From Pieris napi (lineage: Eukaryota; Arthropoda; Insecta; Lepidoptera; Pieridae): DNA of 64,000 nt. The notes under the pieces are model-generated. The model saw nothing but the letters and a program-made list of their open reading frames with translations. It was not told the origin of the DNA and made no database searches. Positions 1-11,600 of the stretch are shown piece by piece (within the stretch, counting starts at the first letter, position 1; each line of letters starts with the position of its first letter). A program made the position numbers and the translations under genes. The DNA lies in the NCBI RefSeq assembly GCF_905475465.1, contig NC_062256.1, positions 4,597,662 through 4,661,661 on the forward strand, given 5' to 3'.

Positions 1-2758
1 TCGTCGCCTCGGGACGCTTGAAGGAAGGGACCTATCTAACCTCTGGCTGCGCGTAGACTGCGATGACCATCCGCGATTCTACGCATGCCTGTATAGGTCC
101 CATAGCGGAAATACCGAAACTGACCGACTCATTGAGCACATCCAAATGGCTACAGATTCCCTTCCCGGGTTCCTACCGCTGAAATCGTGATACTTGGCGA
201 TTTTAACGCCCACCATGCCGATTGGCGCGGCTCTGAAACTACCGATCACGCGGGAAGATCCTTTCACGACTTTGCTTTAGCCTACGACCTGACACAAATG
301 GTCCCTGCGATTACGCGAATACCAGATGTGGATGGTCATAAACCCTCTTTGTTGGACCTTCTGCTGACTTCACATCCGGAGAACTACCAAGTCTCTGTTG
401 AACCGCCATTGGGTTCATCAGATCATTGTGTGGTCCGGAGCATTGTGCCGTTCACGCGCCCTCTACGGCCTAGCTTCGCGGGCTGTCGCCGCGTGTGGCA
501 CTATAAGTCAGCAGATTGGGATGGGATGCGGTCTTTTTTTGCGTCCTACCCTTGGGGGCCCATTTGCTTTTCGTCGAGTACTCCAGATGCCGTCGCTGAC
601 TCTGTCGCCGAGGTGGTCCTGCAGGGTATGGATCTTTTTATTCCATTCTCTTCGGTGCCGGTCGGTGGCAAGTCCCAGCCTTGGTTTAGGCGTTCTTGCA
701 AAGCGGCTTTGCGCCGTAAGCATGAATGCTTCAAAGCCTGGGCAGAAGCGGTGACATCCTGTGATGTGACTATCGGCGAACGTAAAAAAGCATACAATTC
801 AGCCTCCAGGTCCTTCAAGCGGGAAATCGCTAAAGCAAAGTCAGAGCACATTGCCAGATTTGGTGAGAAGTTGGCCCACCTCCCTTCGGGAACTCGAGCC
901 TTCTGGTCTCTTGCCAAAGCTGTCCAAGGGAATTTCTGTCAGCCCTCAATTCCACCATTGCATAGGGAGGATGACTCACTGGCCCATACCGCGAAAGAGA
1001 AGGCCGATCTTCTAGGCTGTCTCTTTGCGTCGAACTCCACTCTGGATGATCAAGGGAAGGAACCACCGACACTATTGCGGTGTGATACTACGATGCCCGA
1101 AGTTATATTCCGGCAACGTGCTATCCGTAAAGCTTTTTCTACCTTGGACATCCATAAGTCGAGCGGGCCTGATGGCATTCCCCCAATTGTGCTGCGTACT
1201 TGTGCTCCTGAGTTGGCTCCGGTCCTAACGCGCCTTTTCCGGTACCTTTACACGCTCAGCACTGTTCCGAAGTGCTGGAAGATCGCTTCGGTACATCCGA
1301 TCCCTAAAAAAGGCGATCGCTCTGATCCGTCCAACTATCGCCCAATAGCTATAACCTCCTTGTTCTCCAAAATAATGGAAACCATTATTAACAGCCAGCT
1401 CTTGAGGTATCTAGAGGGCCACCAGCTGATTAGCGATTCCCAGTACGGTTTTCGTCGTGGTCGCTCGGCTGGTGACCTCCTTGTATACCTTACACATAGG
1501 TGGGCAGAGGCAATTGAGTCCAAGGGGGAAGCGCTGGCGGTAAGTTTGGACATAGCGAAAGCCTTCGATCGGGTGTGGCACAGAGCATTGCTCTCGAAGC
1601 TTCCAGCCTATGGGCTCCCTGAGAAATTATGCAACTGGATTTCCAGCTTTCTCGCTGATCGCAGCATCAAAGTCGTCATCGACGGAGCATGCTCCGACCT
1701 GAAACCTGTGAATGCTGGTGTCCCACAAGGCTGTGTCCTATCCCCGACCCTGTTTATTCTGCATATCAATGATATGTTGCAGCTTAGCAACATTCATTGC
1801 TATGCGGACGACAGCACTGGGGATACTTTTTACACTGGCCGGGCAGGTATTTCTCGGGCTGTTGTCGATGAGTACCGGAACAAACTTGTGTCTGAAGTCG
1901 AAACTCTTCTACGTGGAGTCTCGGACTGGGGTAGACTAAATCTAGTCCAATTTAACCCCAAGAAGACACAAGTATGCGCGTTTTCCGCTAAAAAAACTCC
2001 CTTTGTCGCTACTCCCCTCTTCGAAGACACTCTCCTTAAAGTCTCAGCTAGCATCGGAATACTGGGCGTTGACATATCGAATAACGTTCAGTTTCGCGGT
2101 CATCTGGAAGGAAAGGCTAAATTAGCCTCCAAAAAGCTTGGTGTGCTCAGCAAGGCGAGACGGTACTTCACTCCGGGCCACCGCTTGCAACTATATAAAG
2201 CGCAAATTCGGCCCCACATGGAGTACTGCTCTCACCTCTGGGCGGGAGCTCCCCAGTACCAGCTCCTTCCACTTGACCGTATTCAACGAAGAGCGGTTCG
2301 AATCGTCGACGACCAGTCACTTTCCGTGCGGCTTGATCCCTTGGCGTTGCGTAGAGATGTAGGATCTCTCTGCATCTTCTACCGCATTTACCATGGAGAG
2401 TGTTCAGAGGAGTTGTTCGTTGTCTAATACCTGCAGCTGAGTTTCATCATCGGACGTCAAGGCAAAATACAAAATACCATCCGTATCACCTCGACGTCCG
2501 TCGTTCCACAACAGAGCGTTTTCTAAGGCAGTTTTTGCCGCGCACCACCACTATGTGGAACCAGCTGCCCACAGAGGTATTTCCGAACCAATTCAACTTA
2601 GGGTCCTTCAAGAAAAGAGCGTACCAATTCTTGAAAGGCCGGCAACGCACTTGCGAGCCTTCTGGCATTGTGAGTGTCCATGGGCGGAGGTATCACTTAA
2701 CATCAGGTGAGCCTCCTGCCCGTTTGCCTCCTATTACATAAAAAAAAAAAAAAAAAAA
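1..2758 (+). mobile_element. Jockey-clade non-LTR retrotransposon (LINE), 5' end outside window
   Basis: The element encodes the end of an apurinic-type endonuclease, a reverse transcriptase and a C-terminal tail, then closes with a poly(A) run at 2741-2758. The segment just before the poly(A), about 2636-2740, is a 3' tail found again at 6557-6604, 15520-15640, 51125-51312 and 53240-53350, so the family is abundant here. Whether the copy was full length cannot be judged because the window starts inside the endonuclease; no gag-like ORF1 is present. Two frameshifts make it inactive. Confidence 0.93.
172..2741 (+). pseudogene. LINE endonuclease/reverse transcriptase, frameshifted
   Basis: An open frame from about 172 to the stop at 2425-2427 carries the endonuclease motif LGDFNAHH near its start and SSDHCVV further on. 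RT blocks follow: SSGPDGIPP, the NYRPIAITS block, LDIAKAFDRVWH, GVPQGCVLSP and the catalytic YADD at 1801-1812 (residues 539-542 counted from 187). Upstream, positions 2-171 continue the endonuclease in another frame; the switch near 170-172 looks like one lost base. After the stop, coding resumes from about 2414 to 2741 in the +2 frame with LIPAAEFHHRTSR and a conserved FKKRAYQFLKGRQR tail. Two frameshifts in an otherwise continuous coding sequence indicate a young but dead copy. Confidence 0.9.
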
Positions 2759-2887
2759 CTATAGGTAAGTACATCCTTTTTTATTATGAAGAAGAAAAAA
2801 CTATTAAAATAAAGTTTTTTCTTTCTTTCATGTATTGGAACACGGTATATTAGCAATAACAATTTATACTTCATAATCATCATAATG

Positions 2888-3090
2888 AGAGCAGTATTGT
2901 CATAGTGGCTTCAGCGTGCGACTCTAATCCCTGAGGTCGCAGGTTCGATCCCCGGCTGTACCAATGGACTTTCTTTCTGTGTCCGCATTTAAGATTCTCT
3001 CGAACGGTGAAGGTAAACATCGTGAGGAAACCTTAGCAAAAGCTACAGAAATCTGAGACCAGACCTAAAAAAAGGTTGTAGCGTCACTAT
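2888..3090 (+). repeat. tRNA-derived SINE (family A), internally deleted
   Basis: It has a tRNA-like promoter, with an A-box-like stretch ending in GGCTTCAGCGTGCGACTC and the B box GGTTCGATCCC at 2942-2952. The body that follows is shared with copies at 6608, 8334, 10648, 14881, 35395, 59344 and 60773. Compared with the full copy at 59344-59621, the middle is missing: it passes from the GTGAGGAAACC segment directly to the GAAATCTGAG segment. Confidence 0.8.
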
Positions 3091-3515
3091 TTCATATTTA
3101 ATTTTTTAATCATTATAATGAACAGGTTTTAAAAATAACAAATGTTTTTAAAATAATTACTCAAGTACGTCGTCATTTGCAGTTAGTTTTATGTAGATTA
3201 TTTGTTTTCCTTTGAATAACCAGTGCAAGGTTAAACACGCGGTTAAAACAATTCGAAGGTTATAATGACTTGTATTTTAGTCACGTATCAGTGACGTCAG
3301 GACCGAGCCCCCATGTTGACGCATTCAGCGAGATTGCGCTTTAAATTTACGCGCGTATTGTCTGTACAAAATATTTAAAGTTAAAGGCAATTAAATAAAT
3401 TTACTATAATTGTCTTTGGTAGCAGTAAGATAAAGTTTAGAATAAAAATATACAAACTTTTTATTCGACTTAGCCACGATTGTCCTATTAAAAACGGCAA
3501 TTTCAATTCAGTATT
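3091..3515. other. AT-rich intergenic DNA
   Basis: No coding frame, RNA gene or recognisable repeat was found in this stretch. Confidence 0.5.
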
Positions 3516-3894
3516 TTTGAAGTTATACTTCTTTAGGGGCGTTATGAAAAATTTATGAGAGTGAAATTTTACGATGCGCGCACACCGTGACACAAAATTA
3601 ACAGAATGAAGATGCCTACGGCATTGGACATAATTTAAAAACAACATTCGAATAATAATAGATTTTTTTTTATTAGGTACACTTAATGTAAGAGAATAAT
3701 AATAAATATTTATTTATTTAATTTTTCAAATGTAAACTAAACTTTATTGACTACTTATAATGACTCCTTTTCCAGTCTTTGATTATTTAATTGTAATTAA
3801 TTATTTGCATGCAATCAAAAACTATTTTTAATAATGCCAAAGAAGTATATGTAATTTCTTAGGCACGTACATAAGTAGACGCACCTTTTTTTTA
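3516..3894 (+). mobile_element. MITE family P (palindromic ends), copy 1
   Basis: The left end carries GAAGTTATACTTCTTTAGG and the right end GCCAAAGAAGTATATG followed by a degenerate TACATAAGTA stem. The interior (TTATGAAAAATTTATGAGAG onward) matches, in reverse complement, the right part of the copy at 57492-57935, which fixes both ends by comparison. No coding capacity is present. Confidence 0.7.
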
Positions 3895-4564
3895 AAATTA
3901 CTATGTGGCTAAATATTTATTGACAATAAACCATCCTAACTATCCTTAGAGCATAGATCAATGTAATATTTCTAATATAGTTTGATTAGTAATAGATAAC
4001 TTACAGGAAAATACAAAACACGAAATACTTATTAACTCGACACCTTCGAAATCGGTAATTACGGGGTCTGTCGTCTTGTTTCTTATCTCCGTTTCTTAAT
4101 ATTACACTTAATATGATACAATAATAAAAACTACTTATAAATATTGCACATTAAAAGAAAAAATATTGGTTTCGAATGATTGCTGGGACTATGCCTATTT
4201 ATTATATAAAAATATAGTAACGGCGCCATCTTGTTTGACTAGTGTAATTACATAACGGGTCTTTAATTGCCAATATGCATTGTGCACACATGTGATTGCG
4301 TTTAAAGGTTGAACATCTATGTAATTTAAGAAAGTGCCTTGTGAAGCTTCATATAACAGAAACAAAGAAAGATATACATACATAGAGTTGGAGACATCAT
4401 ATCATTGAGGTAAAATATTAACAATATTAATGTCAGGTAAATATATTACATACTATGTATCAGTATATAACAGGAATAATTGGTCGTTGTTTTTAAAGCA
4501 TTTCTTAATTGTATAATATTACGTGTCATATATGTATATATCGTAAATTTAAAATTTAAGTATT
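3895..4564. other. AT-rich intergenic DNA
   Basis: There is no convincing gene. A 62-aa antisense frame at 4195-4383 has no supporting features. Confidence 0.4.
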
Positions 4565-5092
4565 ATTGAAGTGAAACTTCTTTAGGCGCATGAGGGTAAT
4601 TTTTTTACGGATGAAACGCAATAATAATAATATTAAAGTCACGAAGATGTGTCAGCGTTTTTGTCGAAGAAAAGGTAGAGAGCGATTGAGACCGATTGAG
4701 AGAGTGAAAAGGGCGAATTGCCTTATAGAAATTCTATTTTTAAAATTAAAATATTGTAAATAGAATTTCTAAAATGTTAGTATTTTATATTTTATGCAAA
4801 ATAATTTATTGAATTCTCAAATGACGAATTGTAAATTAAAATGCCACGTATTTTTGTTATCGAAGAAATAAATTAAATTTATAATTTGTATTAATTTTCG
4901 ACACTTTTAATATTTCAATGACAATTAAATTCATAACATATTTTCCTTTTTCCCTCCCTCTAAGGCTCGGAAATCTATCTAATTATATAACTATAAATCT
5001 AATTTAGATTTTTATAAATATGAACAAGACTTAAAAAATAGTTTGCCAAAGAAGTTTCACTTCTGACATGTGTACTTTGTACGCACGCACTT
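4565..5092 (+). mobile_element. MITE family P, copy 2
   Basis: It is bounded by GAAGTGAAACTTCTTTAGGC near 4570 and its inverted counterpart GCCAAAGAAGTTTCACTTC near 5044. Outside the right end is the family's short palindromic stem, GTGTACTTTGTACGC. The interior is AT-rich and non-coding. Confidence 0.7.
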
Positions 5093-5640
5093 TTTATAGG
5101 TGACTCAATGAGCTACTTGACTCTTGAAGCATAATACTATTGGGATCTTCACGTAAGTGAAAATATTATATTTTTACATCAAAAACATTGTGTATTTCAA
5201 AGTCTTCTTAAAAACAGCGCTTAAAAGCGCTTTATAGAGTCCGGTTACAATTTTTTCATACTACGGCCGTAGCGAGCGTTCAGTTACCTAAGAAAACAAC
5301 TAGTACTACACGCTATTTTAAGCCTTATTACTACAAATAAAGATATATATTCAAATGTAGTTATATTATGGAGAAATAATATTAATGACTTTGTAATTTT
5401 GAACTTAATTAGATAGGGGTAAGGTACAAAATAAGATGGTTATGCTAAGGTATGCGTAGGATAACCGGTTCAGATGACGTCATTGACCACACAGACCGCG
5501 TCCGCGTCATTTGAAATTCGAATTTCGGCGACCCCGTACATTATTTACGGCGCGAGTACTTTTATGTCACTGTGACAGTTGGTTTTTATAGGTGTAAAAG
5601 GTTGTTTCGTATTCGAAGGAGGTTTTATTTTTCATTCATC
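5093..5640 (+). promoter_or_regulatory. Region upstream of the sugar-transporter gene
   Basis: The last 200 bases are more GC-rich than the surroundings and lead directly into the proposed ATG at 5641. A GCGCATGCGC palindrome, similar to NRF-1 sites, lies just inside intron 1 at about 5662. No TATA box could be assigned. The promoter role is inferred from position only. Confidence 0.35.
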
Positions 5641-8600
5641 ATGGCGGTAAGTTTTATTTTTGCGCATGCGCGATATCATAATTTTTAGTTCTAATTTTGA
5701 AACCGTCTTTGTTTGCCCCTTTGATGTTGAATTAAATGTAGTGAAAATTTTCCTATATTATATATGTATAAATAAGCAATATAAAATTAAGTATTGAAGC
5801 ACGTATTTTTTGCACGCTCTTATCGTGTAATATTAATAATTATACGCAAGACTAATTATTTAACTATTATGGGGTGCCAACGGTGTTTCGTTATACCTTA
5901 ATATAGTTATTATTTAAAAACTGGAAAGTGGGTGTGTTACGCTTTTACACATTTAGCGCTACACCGATTTAGATTAATTTTGTAATTTCGGCATCTTATA
6001 GGAATGGGTAGTTTTAATTTAAATGTTCTTATCAAAAAATGTAAAGCAAAAGAATCGTCAATCTTCATAGCAATTCCATTGAATTACCGATCGAACCGTC
6101 AATAAGAATTGTCAACAAAAATTACGCTTGTTTATGCGCAGCCACATACGCCTACGTTCCGGAAGAGCGATGTTCCTTTGAAAAGAAAATATTTTGATGG
6201 CATAATTTTTACCGTGTGCTGATTAATGCAAGGAATATTTGTGGTATAACCGTGAGGGAAAAAAAATACGTTTATTATGGAATATAAGATACAGGTATCA
6301 CTTATTCCACATCATTAAATTTGTCTCGATAAACATCCCTACTCAGGGGCAAAGAAGACAGAGGGTGTAGGCCGAGAGAAAAAGCCGGCGTAAAAAACTC
6401 TCGGTACTCTTTTAAATTATCAAATCATCATACAAAAGTCTATGGCAAACATAGAAGAAACCAGAAGGAGAGAGATACGGTCTGCTCTTAATTTGTGTTA
6501 AATTACAAAAATGAACGGTTACCTCTCGAGCATCATACTAATAAACCAGACTAAGCGTACCAATTCCTAAAATGCCGACAACGCAATTGCGAGCCCTCTG
6601 GCTTATAAAATAAAATAAATCAGTGGCGCTACAGTCTCTTTAGGTCTTGGCCTCAGTTTTCTGAATCTGTTTCATGATCATTTTTTTAATCTAATAGGCA
6701 AGTAGGTGATCAGCCTCCAGTGCCTGACACACGCCGTCGACTTTTTGGGTCTAAGACATGTCGGTTTCCTCATGATGTTTTCCTTCACCGTTCGAGCAAA
6801 TGTTAAATGCGCACATAGAAAGTCTGTTAGTGCACAGCCGGGGATCGAACCTACGACCTCAGGTATGATAGTCGCTCGTTCTAGTAGATAGTTCTTCTTA
6901 TCTTCTCCTCTGGCTTATACTATAACTTAACATCAGGTGAGCCTCCTGGCTATTTGTCCCATTATTAAAAAATCAGCCTTCAAATAGAAGCATCTTACTT
7001 GGTATTTGCTGAAACAATCAATTTAATAAATAAAACATGAAGTAGATAAAAAATAAACTATAATATACATACAATAGACACGAAAACAAAAGAAGGAAAA
7101 AAACAGACTTTAAGGTTAATTATATAATTTTCGAACAATAAGATAGCATGTTCAGCTTTTGTCAAGGAAACTAGGGTTGCACAGGATACCTGCGAAAGTA
7201 TATAAACGTGCTAAAATATCTCTATTCACATTTAAAAACTACAACCTAATGATTGAGTCTACAATGAGGTCACAAGGAAATTGAATGTGTAGCAGGGTAT
7301 TTTGTTTCGCACATGGGCCTAGGGAAACCCAATCGGTGATATAAGAGTATCTATTATTCATGTGCATGTCCCAAGCCGCACGGCCTGTTATGGAACTTCA
7401 ACTGAATCGTTGTCTCCATACTGAATACTTGAATTGTCCAAAAGCACACGTACAATTACTCAGTACACTAGTTTCACTAACAAATTTTAGTTATATATAT
7501 ATAGTTATAGTATATAGTTTATATATTACAATCCATCTATGAGATGTATTTAAAAGTTCTGCTTTATTAAATAAAAGCTCTTTTACTTTATAAGCGTTGG
7601 AACCAGTTTAAAATGACAACCAGATTATGTAATCATGACATAACTGGCTCACCTTGCAATTTGACATTTAAAATGACAGTTTCTTGACACAAGTTCGAAG
7701 AAAATATTAGGTGGTTTATGCATTTTTTTAATAATATCTTTTATGTTGTTTTTGGTTTCCTTGAACACTACATATTTAAATAAAACATCTTAAGCGCATA
7801 TAAACATTAATAAAAAGTTTTACGACACTTTTCTAATTTCAATAGAAGTTTTAGTTTTAGAAAAGATAGAAAAGTTTGGACTATTGAATTTTTGAATGTA
7901 TTACGAATCACCACTTTGTTTTTCTCTATATTTTCATCTATTTTACTTTAAATAAATTGTAATCCAACATACTTTCGAGTTTCGGTACGCTTTTATCACC
8001 ACTGCATACTACATTATTTTTATTTTCATACATCTTCAATCATACAAGTTTACTGTTTCGATTTACCTGTTTGTTTGTACCATAAATAAAACTCCAAAGT
8101 GTTAATAATATGGCTGAGCATCAAGAGTTTGTTGATAACATTTAATTAAAGTTCATTATTTTTAAGTTTCCCGGATGTTGATAAAACTGCGAGTCTCATA
8201 CTCGCATATGTAATTAAATACGACTTTTTTACGCATAAAAAATGAGTCTAAAATAATACAAGAATAAAATCCACTTTAACTATCGAAGAAATTTACGGAA
8301 TAGAAATTTTCGGCACAAATTGTGATTAGAATCAAATAAATCAGTGGCGCTACAACCTTTTTAAGTCTGGGCCTCAGATTTCTGTTTCATGATCATTTGT
8401 CAATTTAATAAGCCAGTACGTAATCTAATGTGTCTTACACACGCCGCCGTCGACTTTATGGGTCTAAGCCGGTTTCCTCACAATGTTTTCCTTCACCGTT
8501 CGAGCGAATGTTAACTGCGCACATAGAAAGAAAGTCCATAGGTGCACAGCCGGTGATCGATTCTACGACCTCTGGGATGAGAGTCGCACGCTGAAACCAC

Positions 8601-11600
8601 TAGGCCAACACTGCTCTTATTTATATAAATTATTTCTTCAGGAGTCAGTTTGTCATGTTGCTGACAAGATTTATTCAATTTAACACGGACTGAATCCATG
8701 AGAGTGGCATTGAAAAAGTGATTATTTTCTATCGAATAAGTGTTAAGCTGTAAAAAATAAACTTAAAAGAAAAATAATAAAAAATGTCTATTGACATAGG
8801 AATAAACAGTATAAGGTTGAAAAATATCATAATATTCGCCCTGATAGTTAGATTAATAACAAATTTTGTCTTAACATTTCAATAGGTATGTATAAAACTC
8901 ACTATTCAGAGAATAGTGTGTAGAATATATAGACAGAATTTAGGATTTATGTTGACACCTGGTAGAAGGTACCGGTGACCCCAGGTGGTGCTTTCCTCGC
9001 TCAACGAAAGTAAATAGCAATAATAAATAGCAATACAGCGAGGAAATACTGCCAGCGTTAAAGGTACACAGGGACCAAACTTTGTAATTTTTAATTATTA
9101 TTATTTCAATTATCCTTAATCTACAAATTAAGAATATTTTATATATTGTATATTGGAAATAAATAATAATTTACAATGTAATGGTATTTTTATCTAGATT
9201 TTATATTAATAAACTGCAGAATTTGTGTGATTTTTGAGAGCTTCTCTTGCGTGTGTTAACGGTCAAAGTCACGCAAAAGGTATGTCGGGATTATTCCTCA
9301 TGAATTTTCTTAAAAAAAGTACACGCCATCATATGTTTTACGCTTGATACTAAAACCTTTTTAATTTGTTGTAAAATAAATATAAATGACCGAAATTGCG
9401 CATCCTACGTAGTGAATGCGTCTCACACACTATTACTCATAGATAATATTTTTATCTATTAATTAACAAACATACTGCCACCAGAGAGATTTTTATCACA
9501 AAACTAATATTTTGTTACTAAATAGCTAAATTTTGTAAGAAAATCTAAACAGTGAAAATACCATTTTTGCGCTACTAGAATAATTCTGTTAGGCATGTTG
9601 CATTAAGTTGGGCGCTCACATGAGCAACTTTTGTCGGAGGCACGGATTAAGGGAAAGTGATACCCTGGTCCCTGCCTCCCATCCATAACAAGCAGGTGAA
9701 TCGGTTGAATTTTAGGAGGTCTATTGCAGCTACCGACCTCCCCATACACCCCGCGTCACTTCAATAACTTACCCCGCCGCGAGGGTTTGTAAATGGATTT
9801 CACGACAATAAAAAGGCGTGTTGACTTCGGGCATACAAAATTAATAATATTCTAAGCGATTTAAGATGAATCTAACGTAAAGTAATTTACAGTTAATTAG
9901 TTAATTCTTATTTCTTCGTAAAATTTGTTAATGTTGCGGAATTCAAAAATAGATAGTCATACAAAAAAAAAACACACACGAGATGTCCTGACCCTTTTAA
10001 AATTTTTAATATTTTCTCCCTTTAATCTGCGTTGCGTAAATTCGAAAACTATAAAATAGTAAAAGTCTGTATTATGCTGTTGACTGTTGGTCTTTTTGAA
10101 AACGTAGTGACAAGTAACACACATTTTTTATGTACATTTGGTAGGTCTAAGAACTTTCTTAGTACCAATAAGTGGCCCAGATCGCTTTAAAAAAATACTA
10201 TTATATTTTTTATAAATATCGATTCTAATCTAACTGAACATTTAAGTTGGCGCCTGGTAGATAGTTGTGATCTGGTACTTTCCTTGTTCTAAAAAATTCA
10301 TGCCATTACGGGTGCCACAGGGATCAAACTTTTTAAATACATTTTTCTATTAATCCATATTTAATTATTATTATATGTAGGTCAAATATATTTGTGTGTT
10401 GGAAATAAAATATATATTTATTATGTAACTGAATCAGTCTTATTCCTATAATTAAAGTGTTTTGTCTCTCTCTGCCAAATTATTTTTACGCTGCGACGAG
10501 ATGTTAGATGAGAACAGTGCAAAAGACTGTCTTAGTTTTTATGAATAATTGGGATAGATCATTGATCTGTGTCATCAATGCATAGGATTTTAAATTTTAT
10601 GATCCAGTAACGATAGTGTTTATACAGTAATAAAAACCATTTATTTTTTCCAATAGGCAAGTAGGTGATCAGCATTCTGTGTTTCTGTCAACATTTTTGA
10701 ATCTAATGCTTGCCGATTTCCTCACGATGTTTTCCTTCACCGTACGAGTGGTTGTTAAATGCGCACTTAGAATGTCCATTGGTGCACGGTCCGCAATCTC
10801 AATGATGTGATTAGCTGAAGCCTCTAGGCCATAACTGCTTGATACCTCATTTACATTCAGCCCCTGCCCTCGAGCAGCCGGCACTAATTCCCTAAATACT
10901 GCTGCAGCAGGATCGAGAGGAGTGTGTGTTTACATACTGCCCTACCACTCACTTCGCTTTCAAGTTTCGGCAATGGCAGACGTCGTAATAATTACAGCAG
11001 CCGCGCTGTCTCTTTTTGCGATACATAATTATGTTCGATATTTAAAAAGATATCGAATACAAAAAAAGAATGTTCGTCGTAAATAAAATTTATTATTATT
11101 ATTTTCAGAGTATGAATGCGAGGCTCGCGTTCGCTATAATGGCGGCATCGCTGTCCGCATTTCAGCATGGATACAACACGGGCGTCATGAACGCGCCAGA
11201 ATTTGTAAGTTGTATAATTGTTATTTGACTGAATAAAATTAAGCACTACAACCTACCGGGGTTACCGCACCTCATTATTATATTCCTGGATTCGATACCC
11301 TGATGAAAAGCTCTCGCTACTAAATTTGATTCCAAAAATCTTGGCACCTATTATCATCAGCTTACATCATATTTAATCCTTTCAGGTTATGTCGCAATGG
11401 CTCCAGAAGGAAGCATTAACTGGAACCAATTTATCATTAGCTGCAAAGGATGACCCGGTTGTGACGAACATTTGGTCTCTGACTGTGTCCATTTATTGTG
11501 TTGGAGGAATGATCGGGGGAGTTATTACTGGATTGGTTGCTGACAGGTAAAATTCTTTTTGGATAGAGTATTCTATACTGCTGAAAGAAACTAGAAGAGA

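Noticed and set aside
2400..2741. Possible programmed frameshift shared by two LINE copies (here and at about 48762)
   Set aside because: Both copies change frame near the same codon, but one seems to have gained two bases and the other lost one; independent decay explains it.
2942..2952. B-box sequences as tRNA genes (also at 6840, 15110, 50935 and 59398)
   Set aside because: None folds as a complete cloverleaf with an acceptor stem; all belong to SINEs.
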